A model generated the notes under the pieces. That model had not been told where the DNA came from. It saw only the letters and a list, made by a program, of their open reading frames with translations, and did not search any database. Source: Verrucomicrobiota bacterium (GTDB lineage: Bacteria > Verrucomicrobiota > Verrucomicrobiia > Opitutales > Opitutaceae). From it: a stretch of 6,130 nucleotides of DNA. Positions within the stretch are counted from its first letter, which is position 1, and the number at the start of each line of letters is the position of its first letter. Location of the stretch: assembly GCA_003694825.1 (NCBI GenBank), contig RFJS01000030.1, forward strand, positions 1 through 6,130, written 5' to 3'. Both the position numbers and the translations under genes were made by a program. Shown here piece after piece: positions 1-5,726 of this stretch.

Positions 1-122
1 CCGACAGCCTTGGGGCATCCGAGACGCGCGTGCTCCTGCCGGTGGGAATGTCCGGCGGCGATGCGTTTTCGGATGGCAACCGCCGCGCTTCACGCTCCAT
101 CTTTTCTCCGGCTCCCCGCTGA
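1..122 (+). CDS. C-terminal end of an unrecognised upstream gene (5' partial)
   Basis: An open frame enters from the left edge (first full codon at base 3) and ends at TGA 120-122, giving about 39 residues that begin DSLGASETRVLLPVGMSGG and end SIFSPAPR. Codon third positions are mostly G or C, as in the confirmed genes here, so the frame is probably coding. The tail is polar and low in complexity, with no domain I recognise. It lies 109 bases before the secretin on the same strand. In Verrucomicrobiota the gene before an Amuc_1098-type secretin is often another pilus-assembly component (for example Amuc_1099 family), so such a gene is a reasonable guess, but nothing visible in these residues proves it. 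Confidence 0.5.
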   Translation, partial: DSLGASETRVLLPVGMSGGDAFSDGNRRASRSIFSPAPR

Positions 123-172
123 TCGAACGACCGTGCAACCCCACGCAGATTGTCCGCCCCGCTTCACGCTCC
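80..172. repeat. 19-base imperfect direct repeat, two copies
   Basis: Copies lie at 80-98 and 154-172, offset by 74 bases. They match at 18 of 19 positions, including an exact 13-base core, CGCTTCACGCTCC. The first copy is inside the end of the upstream coding frame and the second is in the intergenic gap. This could be a remnant of a small duplication or a member of a short dispersed family. No function is evident. Confidence 0.5.
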
Positions 173-190
173 GTGCTGGTCCTGTGTAAA
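163..190 (+). promoter_or_regulatory. Weak sigma70-like promoter candidate before the secretin
   Basis: The 109-base gap before the secretin contains TTCACG (163-168) and TGTAAA (185-190) separated by 16 bases. Each matches the consensus at four of six positions. The -35 part falls within the second copy of the direct repeat. The A-rich stretch at 188-193 is the only AT-rich spot in the gap, and no terminator hairpin is visible there, so the secretin could equally be read from an upstream operon promoter. Confidence 0.18.
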
Positions 191-231
191 AAATTCATCA
201 AGCTCCCCGAATCCGACCCCCTCCTTTGACC

Positions 232-2508
232 ATGAAGAATCGCGTCCTGTCGAAAATCGTCCCGCTGGCGTTGCTCAGTGCTCTTGCCATGGCTCCGGCC
301 GTCCTGCCCGCGAATGGGCTCCGGGCCCAGGAAACCGATACCCGTTCGCTCGTCGAAAAGGAGACCGAGCGCATCAACGACAGCATGGAACGGGCGAGGG
401 AAGTGCAGACGCTCGCCCGCGCCCAGGCGGCCAGGGGAGACAAGTCCGGGGCGATCGCCTCCTACGAATACGCGCTCAGCCTGCTCGATCCGAACCCGCT
501 CACCCAGGGGCTCATCAATCAGCTTCAATCCGAGAAAGCCTCGCTTGAGCGCACGCCGAGCACCGCCGGCAGCCCCGATCCGGCTTTTCAGGCGCAGCTC
601 GAGCTCATCACCAAACTGCTCGACCGCGGGCGCGCCCAGTTTCTCGCCGGCGACCTCAGCGGGGCCGAGACCACCTTCAAGGACGTCGAAACCCGCGATC
701 CCACCAACGCCGAGGCCAAGAATTTCCTTCGCCGCATCGCCGAGGCCCGCCGCGCCTCCGGCTGGCTCGACCGCGAGAAGACGCGCGAGCAGATGCTCGA
801 AGAAGTTTCGCGAGGGTGGCAGCGTCCGGGCGTTTTCATGGAACGCCAGAGCACCGTCGAAGCCCCCCAGGGGCCGACGCCGCTGATCGAGAAACTCGAA
901 AAAATCGTCATCCCTTCCGTTGATTTCTCGGGCATCGAGCTGGCCCGCGTCGTCAGCACGCTCAGCGCCGCCTCCGAGGAGTTCGACAACACCGGCATCA
1001 CCCCGGCCGGCGTCAACATCGTCCTCATCGACCCCAACCGCCTCAACCCCCAGGTGAACATCGCCTTGCGCAACCTCTCCCTCAAGCGCGTGCTCGACTT
1101 CATCTGCGACTCGGTCGGGTTCCAGTATGAGGTCCAGTTCGACGCCGTCGTGGTGCGGCCCGGCGGCGAGGTCACCAACCTCGAGACCGAATTTTTCCCG
1201 ATCTCCCGCGCCACCGTCATTCGCATGGTCGCGGCCGTCGGTGGCACGCCGGCGGCGAGTGACAACAATGATCCCTTCGCCGCGCCCGAGCCCGGTGTCA
1301 GTGCCGCCGCCGGTGAATCCGACGCCATCCGCCAGTTTCTCCAGCAGGCGGGGGTGAATTTCGAGGGCACGCCGGGCGCGAGCCTCGTCTACGACGGCTC
1401 CGCCATGATCGTCACCCACACCAGCCGCAATCTCACCCGCGTGCGCAACATTCTCAACCGCTACAGCGAAGTGCGCCAGGTGGAGATCGAGGCGAAATTC
1501 CTCGACGTCGCCGAGGGCGTTCTCGAGGAACTCGGCATCGACTGGAGGATCGAGGGCAGTGGGGAGAAATGGCTCTCCCAGTACCGCACGACGAATCGCT
1601 CGCTCGATACGGCCTTCTCGCCGTCGGCCACCTCGTCGAAGCTCACGATCACGCGTCCCGGTGACTCCGGGCTCGATCTCCCGGTCGTCCCGCCGAATCT
1701 CCCCGGCGGCATCGATCTCGGCACCGGCGCGGCTCCGATCGCCTCGCTCTTCCGCACGGTCGGCGACTTCAATGTCAACGCCATCATCAACGCCCTTTCG
1801 CGCAACAGCGGGTCCGACTTGCTCAGCGCGCCGAAGGTCACCGTGCTCTCCGGGAACCGGGCCAACATCACCGTCGCCCAGGAATTCCGCTACCCGCAGT
1901 CCTATGGCGACATCGAATCGCAGGTCGGCCAGACCGGCGGCACGATCAACGGCGGTTCCGCCGGTGTCACCATCACGGCCGGCACGCCGCAGGACTTCGC
2001 CACGCGCAACATCGGTGTCGAGTTGGATGTCACGCCCACGGTTGAGGAGGACGACTACAGCATCTCTCTCGACCTGCATCCGCGGGTGACCGAGTTCGAC
2101 GGATTCGTCGAATACGGAGGCTCGAGTGTCGCCATCTCCGGTGACACCACCGTCACCGTTCCTTCCGGCTTCTTCCAGCCGATCTTCTCCGTGCGCGAGA
2201 TGCGCACGAAGGTCACGATCTGGGATGGCGCCACCGTCGTCATGGGTGGGCTCACCCGCGAAGAGATCAAGCGGGTGAAGGACAAAGTGCCGGTGCTCGG
2301 CGACATCCCGCTCGTCGGACGCCTGTTCCGCAACGAGGGGGAGACCGAACAGAAGCGCAACCTGCTCATCTTCGTCACCGCCAACCTCGTCAGTCCGGGC
2401 GGTTCGCTCAAGAAACAGTCTGTGCGGGGTGTTTCGCCCAATTCGCTGTTTCAGAACCCGACTATCGTCACCCCCGGCGGTTCGGTCGACCGCAGCCCGC
2501 AGCATTGA
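232..2508 (+). CDS. Type IV pilus-like outer-membrane secretin (Amuc_1098/PilQ type)
   Basis: This 758-residue protein should form the outer-membrane secretin ring of a type IV pilus or related export machine. Residues 1-32 are a Sec signal peptide (basic start, hydrophobic 9-25, likely cleavage after LRA), with no lipobox cysteine. Residues 57-88 and 129-173 look like TPR helix pairs. Residues 223-310 resemble a secretin N-terminal/STN domain (NLSLKRVLDFICDSVGFQYE). An A/P/D-rich linker follows at 341-365, then a ring-building N domain around 373-420. The secretin core spans about 416-720 and ends with the family signature VPVLGDIPLVGRLFR (686-700) and LLIFVTANLV (711-720). A Gly/Ser/Thr-rich stretch at 566-585 may lie in the pore. 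The TPR front end and total length fit the Verrucomicrobiota Amuc_1098 family better than classical PilQ with AMIN domains. ATG 232 is preferred over TTG 226 because the signal peptide begins there. No Shine-Dalgarno is present; the leader is pyrimidine-rich. The substrate is unknown. Confidence 0.9.
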   Translation: MKNRVLSKIVPLALLSALAMAPAVLPANGLRAQETDTRSLVEKETERINDSMERAREVQTLARAQAARGDKSGAIASYEYALSLLDPNPLTQGLINQLQSEKASLERTPSTAGSPDPAFQAQLELITKLLDRGRAQFLAGDLSGAETTFKDVETRDPTNAEAKNFLRRIAEARRASGWLDREKTREQMLEEVSRGWQRPGVFMERQSTVEAPQGPTPLIEKLEKIVIPSVDFSGIELARVVSTLSAASEEFDNTGITPAGVNIVLIDPNRLNPQVNIALRNLSLKRVLDFICDSVGFQYEVQFDAVVVRPGGEVTNLETEFFPISRATVIRMVAAVGGTPAASDNNDPFAAPEPGVSAAAGESDAIRQFLQQAGVNFEGTPGASLVYDGSAMIVTHTSRNLTRVRNILNRYSEVRQVEIEAKFLDVAEGVLEELGIDWRIEGSGEKWLSQYRTTNRSLDTAFSPSATSSKLTITRPGDSGLDLPVVPPNLPGGIDLGTGAAPIASLFRTVGDFNVNAIINALSRNSGSDLLSAPKVTVLSGNRANITVAQEFRYPQSYGDIESQVGQTGGTINGGSAGVTITAGTPQDFATRNIGVELDVTPTVEEDDYSISLDLHPRVTEFDGFVEYGGSSVAISGDTTVTVPSGFFQPIFSVREMRTKVTIWDGATVVMGGLTREEIKRVKDKVPVLGDIPLVGRLFRNEGETEQKRNLLIFVTANLVSPGGSLKKQSVRGVSPNSLFQNPTIVTPGGSVDRSPQH

Positions 2509-2530
2509 TCGGCTGACGTATTTGCTTCCG

Positions 2531-2565
2531 AAAATTACGGGCCGGTTCGTGGAGAACCGGCTCGT
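2531..2565 (-). terminator. Rho-independent terminator for leuA
   Basis: Bases 2537-2565 form a 12-pair stem (GCCGGTTC against GAACCGGC, extended outward by a G-U and three more pairs) around a five-base loop, GTGGA. On the - strand it is followed after two bases by TTTT (2534-2531). It lies about 76 bases past the leuA stop. On the + strand only a broken T-run follows, so it may act weakly in that direction. Confidence 0.65.
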
Positions 2566-2607
2566 TGCGTTTAAAGGCGATCTTGAAATCGAAGCGCGGG
2601 TGTCGCT

Positions 2608-2630
2608 GCCCGCAACAGGTGCGGGCTTTT
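2608..2630 (+). terminator. Rho-independent terminator for the secretin gene
   Basis: A perfect seven-pair stem, GCCCGCA (2608-2614) with TGCGGGC (2620-2626), encloses a five-base loop, ACAGG, and is followed directly by TTTT (2627-2630) on the + strand. It lies about 100 bases after the secretin stop and 12 bases before the leuA stop codon, so it also prevents transcription from running antisense into leuA. Confidence 0.75.
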
Positions 2631-2641
2631 CAGACGCGTTC

Positions 2642-4321
2642 TCAGAGCGCTCCCTTTTCGGCGGCCCGATTGACGGCGCTGAGCACGGCGTTGATCGAGG
2701 CCAGCTCGATATTGGTATCCAGGCCGACACCGAAGCCGACATGGCCGCTGGCGGTGCGGATCTGGATGTAGGCGGCCGCCTTCGATCCGGCCCCCTGGCC
2801 GATCGAGTGTTCAGCGTAGTTGAGGACCTCGAACTTGCTGACCCCGGCCTGGCCCAGCGCGTGCACGAAAGCGTCGATCGGTCCATTGCCGCTGCCGGAG
2901 ACGACCATGGCCTCACCGTTTTTCTTCAGGGTGACACGGCAGGTGACATTGTGCGGCTCGGGCATTTCGGTGTGAAAATCGAGCACCTCGTAGGGCGTTT
3001 TCCGTTCGAGGTATTCCGCGGTGAACGCCTCGAGAATCTCCTCGGGAGTGAGTTCGGTGCCCTTGCGATCGGCCAGATCGTTGATCAGGCGGCCCACCTC
3101 GCGGTGCATCGCCTTGGGGAGCTGAAAGCCGAACTCGCGCTGCATCACGTGAGCGACGCCGCCCTTGCCGGACTGGGCGTTGATGCGGATGATCGCGCGG
3201 TAGTTGCGGCCGAGATCCTTCGGGTCGATCGGCAGATAGGGCACATCCCACGGCGCATCCGGGGGGAGTTTCGCCCGCTCGGCAAAGCCCTTGTTGATCG
3301 CATCCTGGTGTGAGCCGGAAAAGGCCGTGAAGACCAGCTCGCCCGCATAGGGCTGGCGCGGGGGCACTTCCATACGCGTGCACCGCTCGTAGACGTCGCG
3401 GATCGCGTTGAGATTGGAGAAATCCAGGCCCGGATGCACCCCTTGCGAATACATGTTGAGCGCCACCGTGACGATATCGACGTTTCCGGTACGCTCGCCG
3501 TTGCCGAAGAGGGTGCCTTCGACGCGGTCGGCGCCGGCCATCAGGCCCAGCTCGGTCGCGGCCACGGCACAGCCCCGGTCATTGTGCGTATGCAGTGAGA
3601 TGATGGCCTCGTCCCGGCGGGAGAAATGACGGCAGAACCACTCGATCTGGTCGGCGTGCACGTTGGGCGTGGCCACCTCGACGGTCGCGGGAAGATTGAG
3701 GATGATTTTCTTCTCCTTTGTCGGCCCCCAGACCTCGGTGACGGCTTCGCAGACCTCGAGGGAAAAATCCAGTTCGGTGAGGCTGAAGCTTTCGGGCGAA
3801 TATTGAAACACCACCTCGGTCTCCGGGACCATCGACTGCATGTCGCGCGCCATCGTCGTCCCGCGGACGGCGATCGCCTTGATCTCGTCGCGATCGAGGC
3901 CGAAGACGACGCGGCGTTGTGTGGGGTTGGTGGAGTTGTAGAGGTGAAAGATCACCCGGCGGGCGCCCCGCAGCGCCTCGTAGGAGCGGCGGATGAGCTC
4001 CTCGCGGGCCTGGGTGAGGATCTGAATGGTGACGTCCTCAGGGATGCGGTCTTCGTCGATCAGACGGCGAATGAAGTCGAATTCGATCTGCGAGGCAGCC
4101 GGGAAACCAACCTCGATTTCCTTGAAGCCGACCTTCACCAGCGTGTCGAACATCTCGAGCTTCTCGTCGACGCTCATGGGGATGGCGAGGGCCTGGTTGC
4201 CGTCGCGCAGGTCGACGCTGCACCAGATGGGCGGCCGGGTGATGGTCCGGTTCGGCCACTGGCGGTCAGGCAGATCGACGGTGGGGAAGGGGCGGTATTT
4301 GGTGATCGGTGGTGGTTGCAT
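2642..4321 (-). CDS. leuA: 2-isopropylmalate synthase (type 2, long form)
   Basis: LeuA condenses acetyl-CoA with 2-oxoisovalerate to give 2-isopropylmalate, the first committed step of leucine biosynthesis, in the cytosol. The 559-residue protein resembles the mycobacterial/corynebacterial long type. The TIM-barrel domain carries DLRDGNQAL (37-45; Asp40 a metal ligand), the SPESF segment (Glu178), HTHNDRG (244-250; His244 and His246 metal ligands), GNGERTGN (273-280) and SGSHQD (His338). A linker domain follows, then the C-terminal allosteric LeuA dimer domain (about 430-555) with GSGNGPIDAF and GQGAGSKAAAYIQI, which in the family binds leucine for feedback inhibition. No key residue appears to be missing. 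ATG 4321 is preferred to the in-frame TTG at 4336, because homologues start close to the ITKYRPF segment. There is no Shine-Dalgarno. The gene is convergent with the secretin, and no other leu gene is in view. The upstream leader suggests attenuation by leucine supply in addition to enzyme feedback. Confidence 0.96.
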   Translation of the reverse strand: MQPPPITKYRPFPTVDLPDRQWPNRTITRPPIWCSVDLRDGNQALAIPMSVDEKLEMFDTLVKVGFKEIEVGFPAASQIEFDFIRRLIDEDRIPEDVTIQILTQAREELIRRSYEALRGARRVIFHLYNSTNPTQRRVVFGLDRDEIKAIAVRGTTMARDMQSMVPETEVVFQYSPESFSLTELDFSLEVCEAVTEVWGPTKEKKIILNLPATVEVATPNVHADQIEWFCRHFSRRDEAIISLHTHNDRGCAVAATELGLMAGADRVEGTLFGNGERTGNVDIVTVALNMYSQGVHPGLDFSNLNAIRDVYERCTRMEVPPRQPYAGELVFTAFSGSHQDAINKGFAERAKLPPDAPWDVPYLPIDPKDLGRNYRAIIRINAQSGKGGVAHVMQREFGFQLPKAMHREVGRLINDLADRKGTELTPEEILEAFTAEYLERKTPYEVLDFHTEMPEPHNVTCRVTLKKNGEAMVVSGSGNGPIDAFVHALGQAGVSKFEVLNYAEHSIGQGAGSKAAAYIQIRTASGHVGFGVGLDTNIELASINAVLSAVNRAAEKGAL

Positions 4322-4393
4322 GGATGGAAAATTCAACAGGAGTGAAAACGCGAACAGTCTCGGGAGAATGCCCCACGGTGGTCAGCCGGAACG

Positions 4394-4441
4394 AAAAAAG
4401 GCACGGGTGCGCTCGAGCGCGCTGGCGGCCGGCGCGGTGCC
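4394..4441 (-). terminator. Candidate attenuator terminator in the leuA leader
   Basis: On the - strand, GGCAC (4441-4437) pairs with GTGCC (4404-4400), and an inner GCGC/GCGC helix is possible on the far side of a small internal loop. Six T follow directly (4399-4394). It lies 72 bases before the leuA ATG and downstream of a leucine-rich leader peptide, so an attenuator is more likely than a gene-end terminator. The stem is interrupted, so its strength is uncertain without a fold calculation. Confidence 0.55.
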
Positions 4442-4507
4442 CGGAGTGGATGGATACAGTGATTCCGGCGAATTTCCGGGCGGGGGTGAAGTATGTAGTT
4501 TCCAGTT

Positions 4508-4530
4508 TTCTTCCGCTCACCGCGGAAGAA
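4508..4530 (-). promoter_or_regulatory. Leader hairpin over the Leu codons and stop of the leader peptide
   Basis: A perfect nine-pair stem, TTCTTCCGC with GCGGAAGAA on the - strand, encloses the loop GGTGA. The 5' arm contains the last two of three consecutive Leu codons, and the loop contains the TGA stop of the leader peptide. Overlapping it, CGCGGTG (4524-4518) is exactly complementary to CACCGCG (4439-4433) in the 5' arm of the downstream terminator, a possible alternative antiterminator pairing. No T-run follows on either strand, so this is not a terminator itself. Confidence 0.5.
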
Positions 4531-4582
4531 GGAGGGGACTGCCAACGGGCAGGCTCAGGGCGCTGTCGGCGCGAAACCACAT
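4517..4582 (-). CDS. Candidate leucine-rich leader peptide of leuA (leuL-like)
   Basis: A 21-codon frame starts at ATG 4582-4580 and stops at TGA 4519-4517. The peptide starts MWFRADSALSL and ends PVGSPLLLPR. Five of 21 residues are leucine, including three consecutive codons CTC CTT CTT at 4534-4526, close to the stop. That is the usual design of a leader peptide in branched-chain amino-acid attenuation: ribosomes stall at the Leu codons when charged leucyl-tRNA is scarce and change the fold of the following RNA. The frame begins only about three bases after the predicted transcription start, so it would be translated almost without a 5' leader, and no Shine-Dalgarno is present. It lies about 196 bases before leuA, with a hairpin and a GC stem plus six U between them. 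The peptide itself probably has no function beyond sensing. Confidence is limited because short frames arise by chance in GC-rich DNA. Confidence 0.55.
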   Translation of the reverse strand: MWFRADSALSLPVGSPLLLPR

Positions 4583-4592
4583 GTTGCGGGCG

Positions 4593-4620
4593 GTTTTAGC
4601 CGCCGCGTGAACCGAGTCAA
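4593..4620 (-). promoter_or_regulatory. Sigma70-like promoter for leuA and its leader
   Basis: On the - strand TTGACT (4620-4615, five of six matches) is followed after 16 bases by TAAAAC (4598-4593, four of six). The expected start point is near 4585, immediately before the leader-peptide ATG at 4582, giving a leader of about 265 bases before leuA. An imperfect GCGG/CCGC hairpin (4586-4606) overlaps the -10 and could affect it. Confidence 0.5.
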
Positions 4621-4704
4621 GGGCCGCTTTCGGCCTCGCCCCGCGCCCGCGGCCATGGCGAGGATGATGCGGTGAGCGTTGCGGAGTGAATTGAAGAATT
4701 CGGT

Positions 4705-4733
4705 GGAACTCATTGGCCCGCCGGATTTTCTAC
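4705..4733 (+). promoter_or_regulatory. ECF-type promoter for the sigma-factor operon
   Basis: GGAACTC (4705-4711) and TCTAC (4729-4733) are separated by 17 bases, very close to the known RpoE/ECF pattern of a GGAACTT-like -35, a 16-17 base spacer and a TCT-type -10. The start point would be near 4739-4741, about 67 bases before the sigma gene. Since the first gene downstream is an ECF sigma factor, autoregulation is the natural reading. Just upstream lies a small inverted repeat, GAATT-GAAG-AATTC (4688-4701), that could be an operator. Confidence 0.5.
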
Positions 4734-4747
4734 GGGCTGCGCTCGCG

Positions 4748-4810
4748 ATGGCCGGCAGGGGTTCGCCGGTCGGAGCGAAGCCTTCGCCTTCCCGGAACCT
4801 GCTGTCATGA
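4748..4810 (+). CDS. Possible short upstream ORF coupled to the sigma gene
   Basis: A 20-codon frame starts at ATG 4748 and stops at TGA 4808-4810, overlapping the sigma-factor ATG (4807) in an ATGA arrangement. The peptide starts MAGRGSPVGAKPS and has no recognisable domain. Its start would lie only 7-9 bases after the start point predicted from the ECF-type promoter. The same ATGA overlap joins the next two gene pairs, so it may serve to deliver ribosomes to a sigma gene lacking a Shine-Dalgarno. A chance open frame is quite possible. Confidence 0.22.
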   Translation: MAGRGSPVGAKPSPSRNLLS

Positions 4811-5421
4811 TGGACGACGATTTCGATGTCACCGCGTGTCTCGAAAAGGTGCGTCGTGACGACCAGCAGGCCTGCCGCGAACTCGTGGAATACCTCTACC
4901 CGATGGTGATTCGCATCGTGCGCGCCAATCTGCCCCGCCGCGTGCTCGAGGAGGACCTCGCCCAGGAAATCTTTCTGAAGATGTTTCGGCGCATGCATCA
5001 GTATCACGGCAAAGTGCCTTTCGCCAACTGGGTCTCTCGCATCGCCGTGACCACCTGCATCGACCACCTGCGCGCCCAGAAGCGCCGGCCGGAGCTGCGC
5101 CTCGCCGACCTCTCCGAGGCGGCTGCCGATACCCTCATGGCCGTGGTCCGCGACACGCAGGTCGAAGATCCGGCCCGGGCCGTCGCCGCCCGCGAGCTGC
5201 TGGAAAAACTCCTCGACACGCTGGGGCCGACCGATCGGATCATCATCAACATGCTCGACCTCCAGCAGCAGACTCTGGCCGAGATTTCCGCGAAGACTGG
5301 CTGGAGCGAGACGATGATCAAAGTCCGCGCCTTTCGCGCCCGAAGGAAACTTCGGCGGGCCTTCGAGCGTCTACAGGCCTCGGAGGACCGCTCCTCCCCC
5401 GACCAACGAACCGACACATGA
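4807..5421 (+). CDS. ECF-family RNA polymerase sigma factor
   Basis: This 204-residue protein has the two-domain layout of extracytoplasmic-function sigma factors, which direct RNA polymerase to a specific set of stress or signal-response promoters. Sigma region 2 spans about residues 25-94, with the core-binding segment DLAQEIFLKMFR (50-61) and the -10 recognition segment FANWVSRIAVTTCIDHLRAQ (72-91). A linker of about 35 residues (95-129) is followed by sigma region 4 (130-186), containing the helix-turn-helix TLAEISAKTGWSETMIKVRAFR (positions 156-177) and a basic recognition-helix end. Region 1.1 and region 3 are absent, as is normal for ECF factors. ATG 4807 is used; ATG 4810 is equally possible. 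No Shine-Dalgarno is seen, and a GCGAA/TTCGC hairpin (4775-4787) lies 20 bases upstream. The stop overlaps the start of the next gene (ATGA), so it is probably translated together with its candidate anti-sigma factor. The ECF-type promoter at 4705-4733 suggests autoregulation. Confidence 0.93.
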   Translation: MMDDDFDVTACLEKVRRDDQQACRELVEYLYPMVIRIVRANLPRRVLEEDLAQEIFLKMFRRMHQYHGKVPFANWVSRIAVTTCIDHLRAQKRRPELRLADLSEAAADTLMAVVRDTQVEDPARAVAARELLEKLLDTLGPTDRIIINMLDLQQQTLAEISAKTGWSETMIKVRAFRARRKLRRAFERLQASEDRSSPDQRTDT

Positions 5422-5726
5422 AGTATTCTGAGCAAGCGTGGGATCGGCTCCTGCGCCTCGCGCGCAGCGCGCCGCAGCCGGCGCCGGAGTCCACCCGGGC
5501 GCCGTTGGGCTTCTCGGCGCGCGTGGTAGCGCAGTGGCACGCGGAAATGGGAGCGGCCGTCCGCGAAGCGGTGTGGGAGCGGCTGGCTCTGAGGGGGCTC
5601 GGCGTGGCCTGCGTCCTGGCGCTGATCGCCGCTGCGGTGGCGCTGCCGCTCTCCGACGGTCCGTTCGCCGACGAGCTTGCCAACCTGGCCGACCCGCTTG
5701 TCGACGTCGCCAGCCTTGCCGAATGA
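5418..5726 (+). CDS. Small single-pass membrane protein, candidate anti-sigma factor
   Basis: This 102-residue protein has one hydrophobic segment at about residues 60-78 (GLGVACVLALIAAAVALPL). The N-terminal ~58 residues are rich in Arg and the ~24-residue C-terminal tail is acidic (DELANLADPLVD), so the N-terminus should face the cytosol and the tail the periplasm. The segment APLGFSARVVAQW (28-40) resembles a P-x-GF-x-x-RV motif I associate with small membrane proteins encoded after ECF sigma genes in Verrucomicrobiota and Planctomycetota; this is recalled, not searched. There is no zinc-binding HxxxCxxC anti-sigma motif. Size, topology and position match CnrY-type anti-sigma factors, in which a short cytosolic helix region holds the sigma factor and the periplasmic tail meets a sensor. 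Its ATG overlaps the sigma stop and its TGA overlaps the next ATG, consistent with matched stoichiometry. Existence of the gene is well supported; the anti-sigma role is inferred. Confidence 0.82.
   Translation: MKYSEQAWDRLLRLARSAPQPAPESTRAPLGFSARVVAQWHAEMGAAVREAVWERLALRGLGVACVLALIAAAVALPLSDGPFADELANLADPLVDVASLAE

Noticed and set aside
226..231. TTG 226 as start of the secretin
   Set aside because: ATG 232 immediately precedes a good signal-peptide start and there is no Shine-Dalgarno favouring TTG.
588..2441. Antisense and out-of-frame open frames within the secretin gene
   Set aside because: They are typical GC-rich shadow frames with Arg/Ser/Pro-rich translations, lying entirely within a clearly identified secretin.
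4319..4336. TTG 4336 as start of leuA
   Set aside because: It adds only five residues absent from homologues as I recall them; ATG 4321 is the simpler choice.
2429..4345. Long + strand open frames (2429-3313 and 3626-4345) opposite leuA
   Set aside because: They mirror the codon structure of an unmistakable leuA on the - strand, have low-complexity Asp/Arg/Val/Leu-rich translations without domains, and the first begins inside the secretin gene.
4394..4450. T-box riboswitch upstream of leuA
   Set aside because: GGGCACCGCG (- strand, 4442-4433) resembles the T-box UGGNACCGCG, but the U needed to pair with the tRNA acceptor end is replaced by G. I see no stem I with AGUA/GNUG-type motifs, so a leader-peptide attenuator fits better.
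4586..4606. GCGG/CCGC hairpin with TTTTAG loop as a terminator
   Set aside because: The T-run is in the loop, not after the stem, and the element overlaps the leuA -10 candidate.
4534..4660. Structured small RNA or tRNA in the hairpin-rich divergent region
   Set aside because: Several short stems are present (for example CTGCC/GGCAG at 4539-4552), but there is no cloverleaf, no recognisable RNA family and no own terminator; they are better explained as leuA leader structure.
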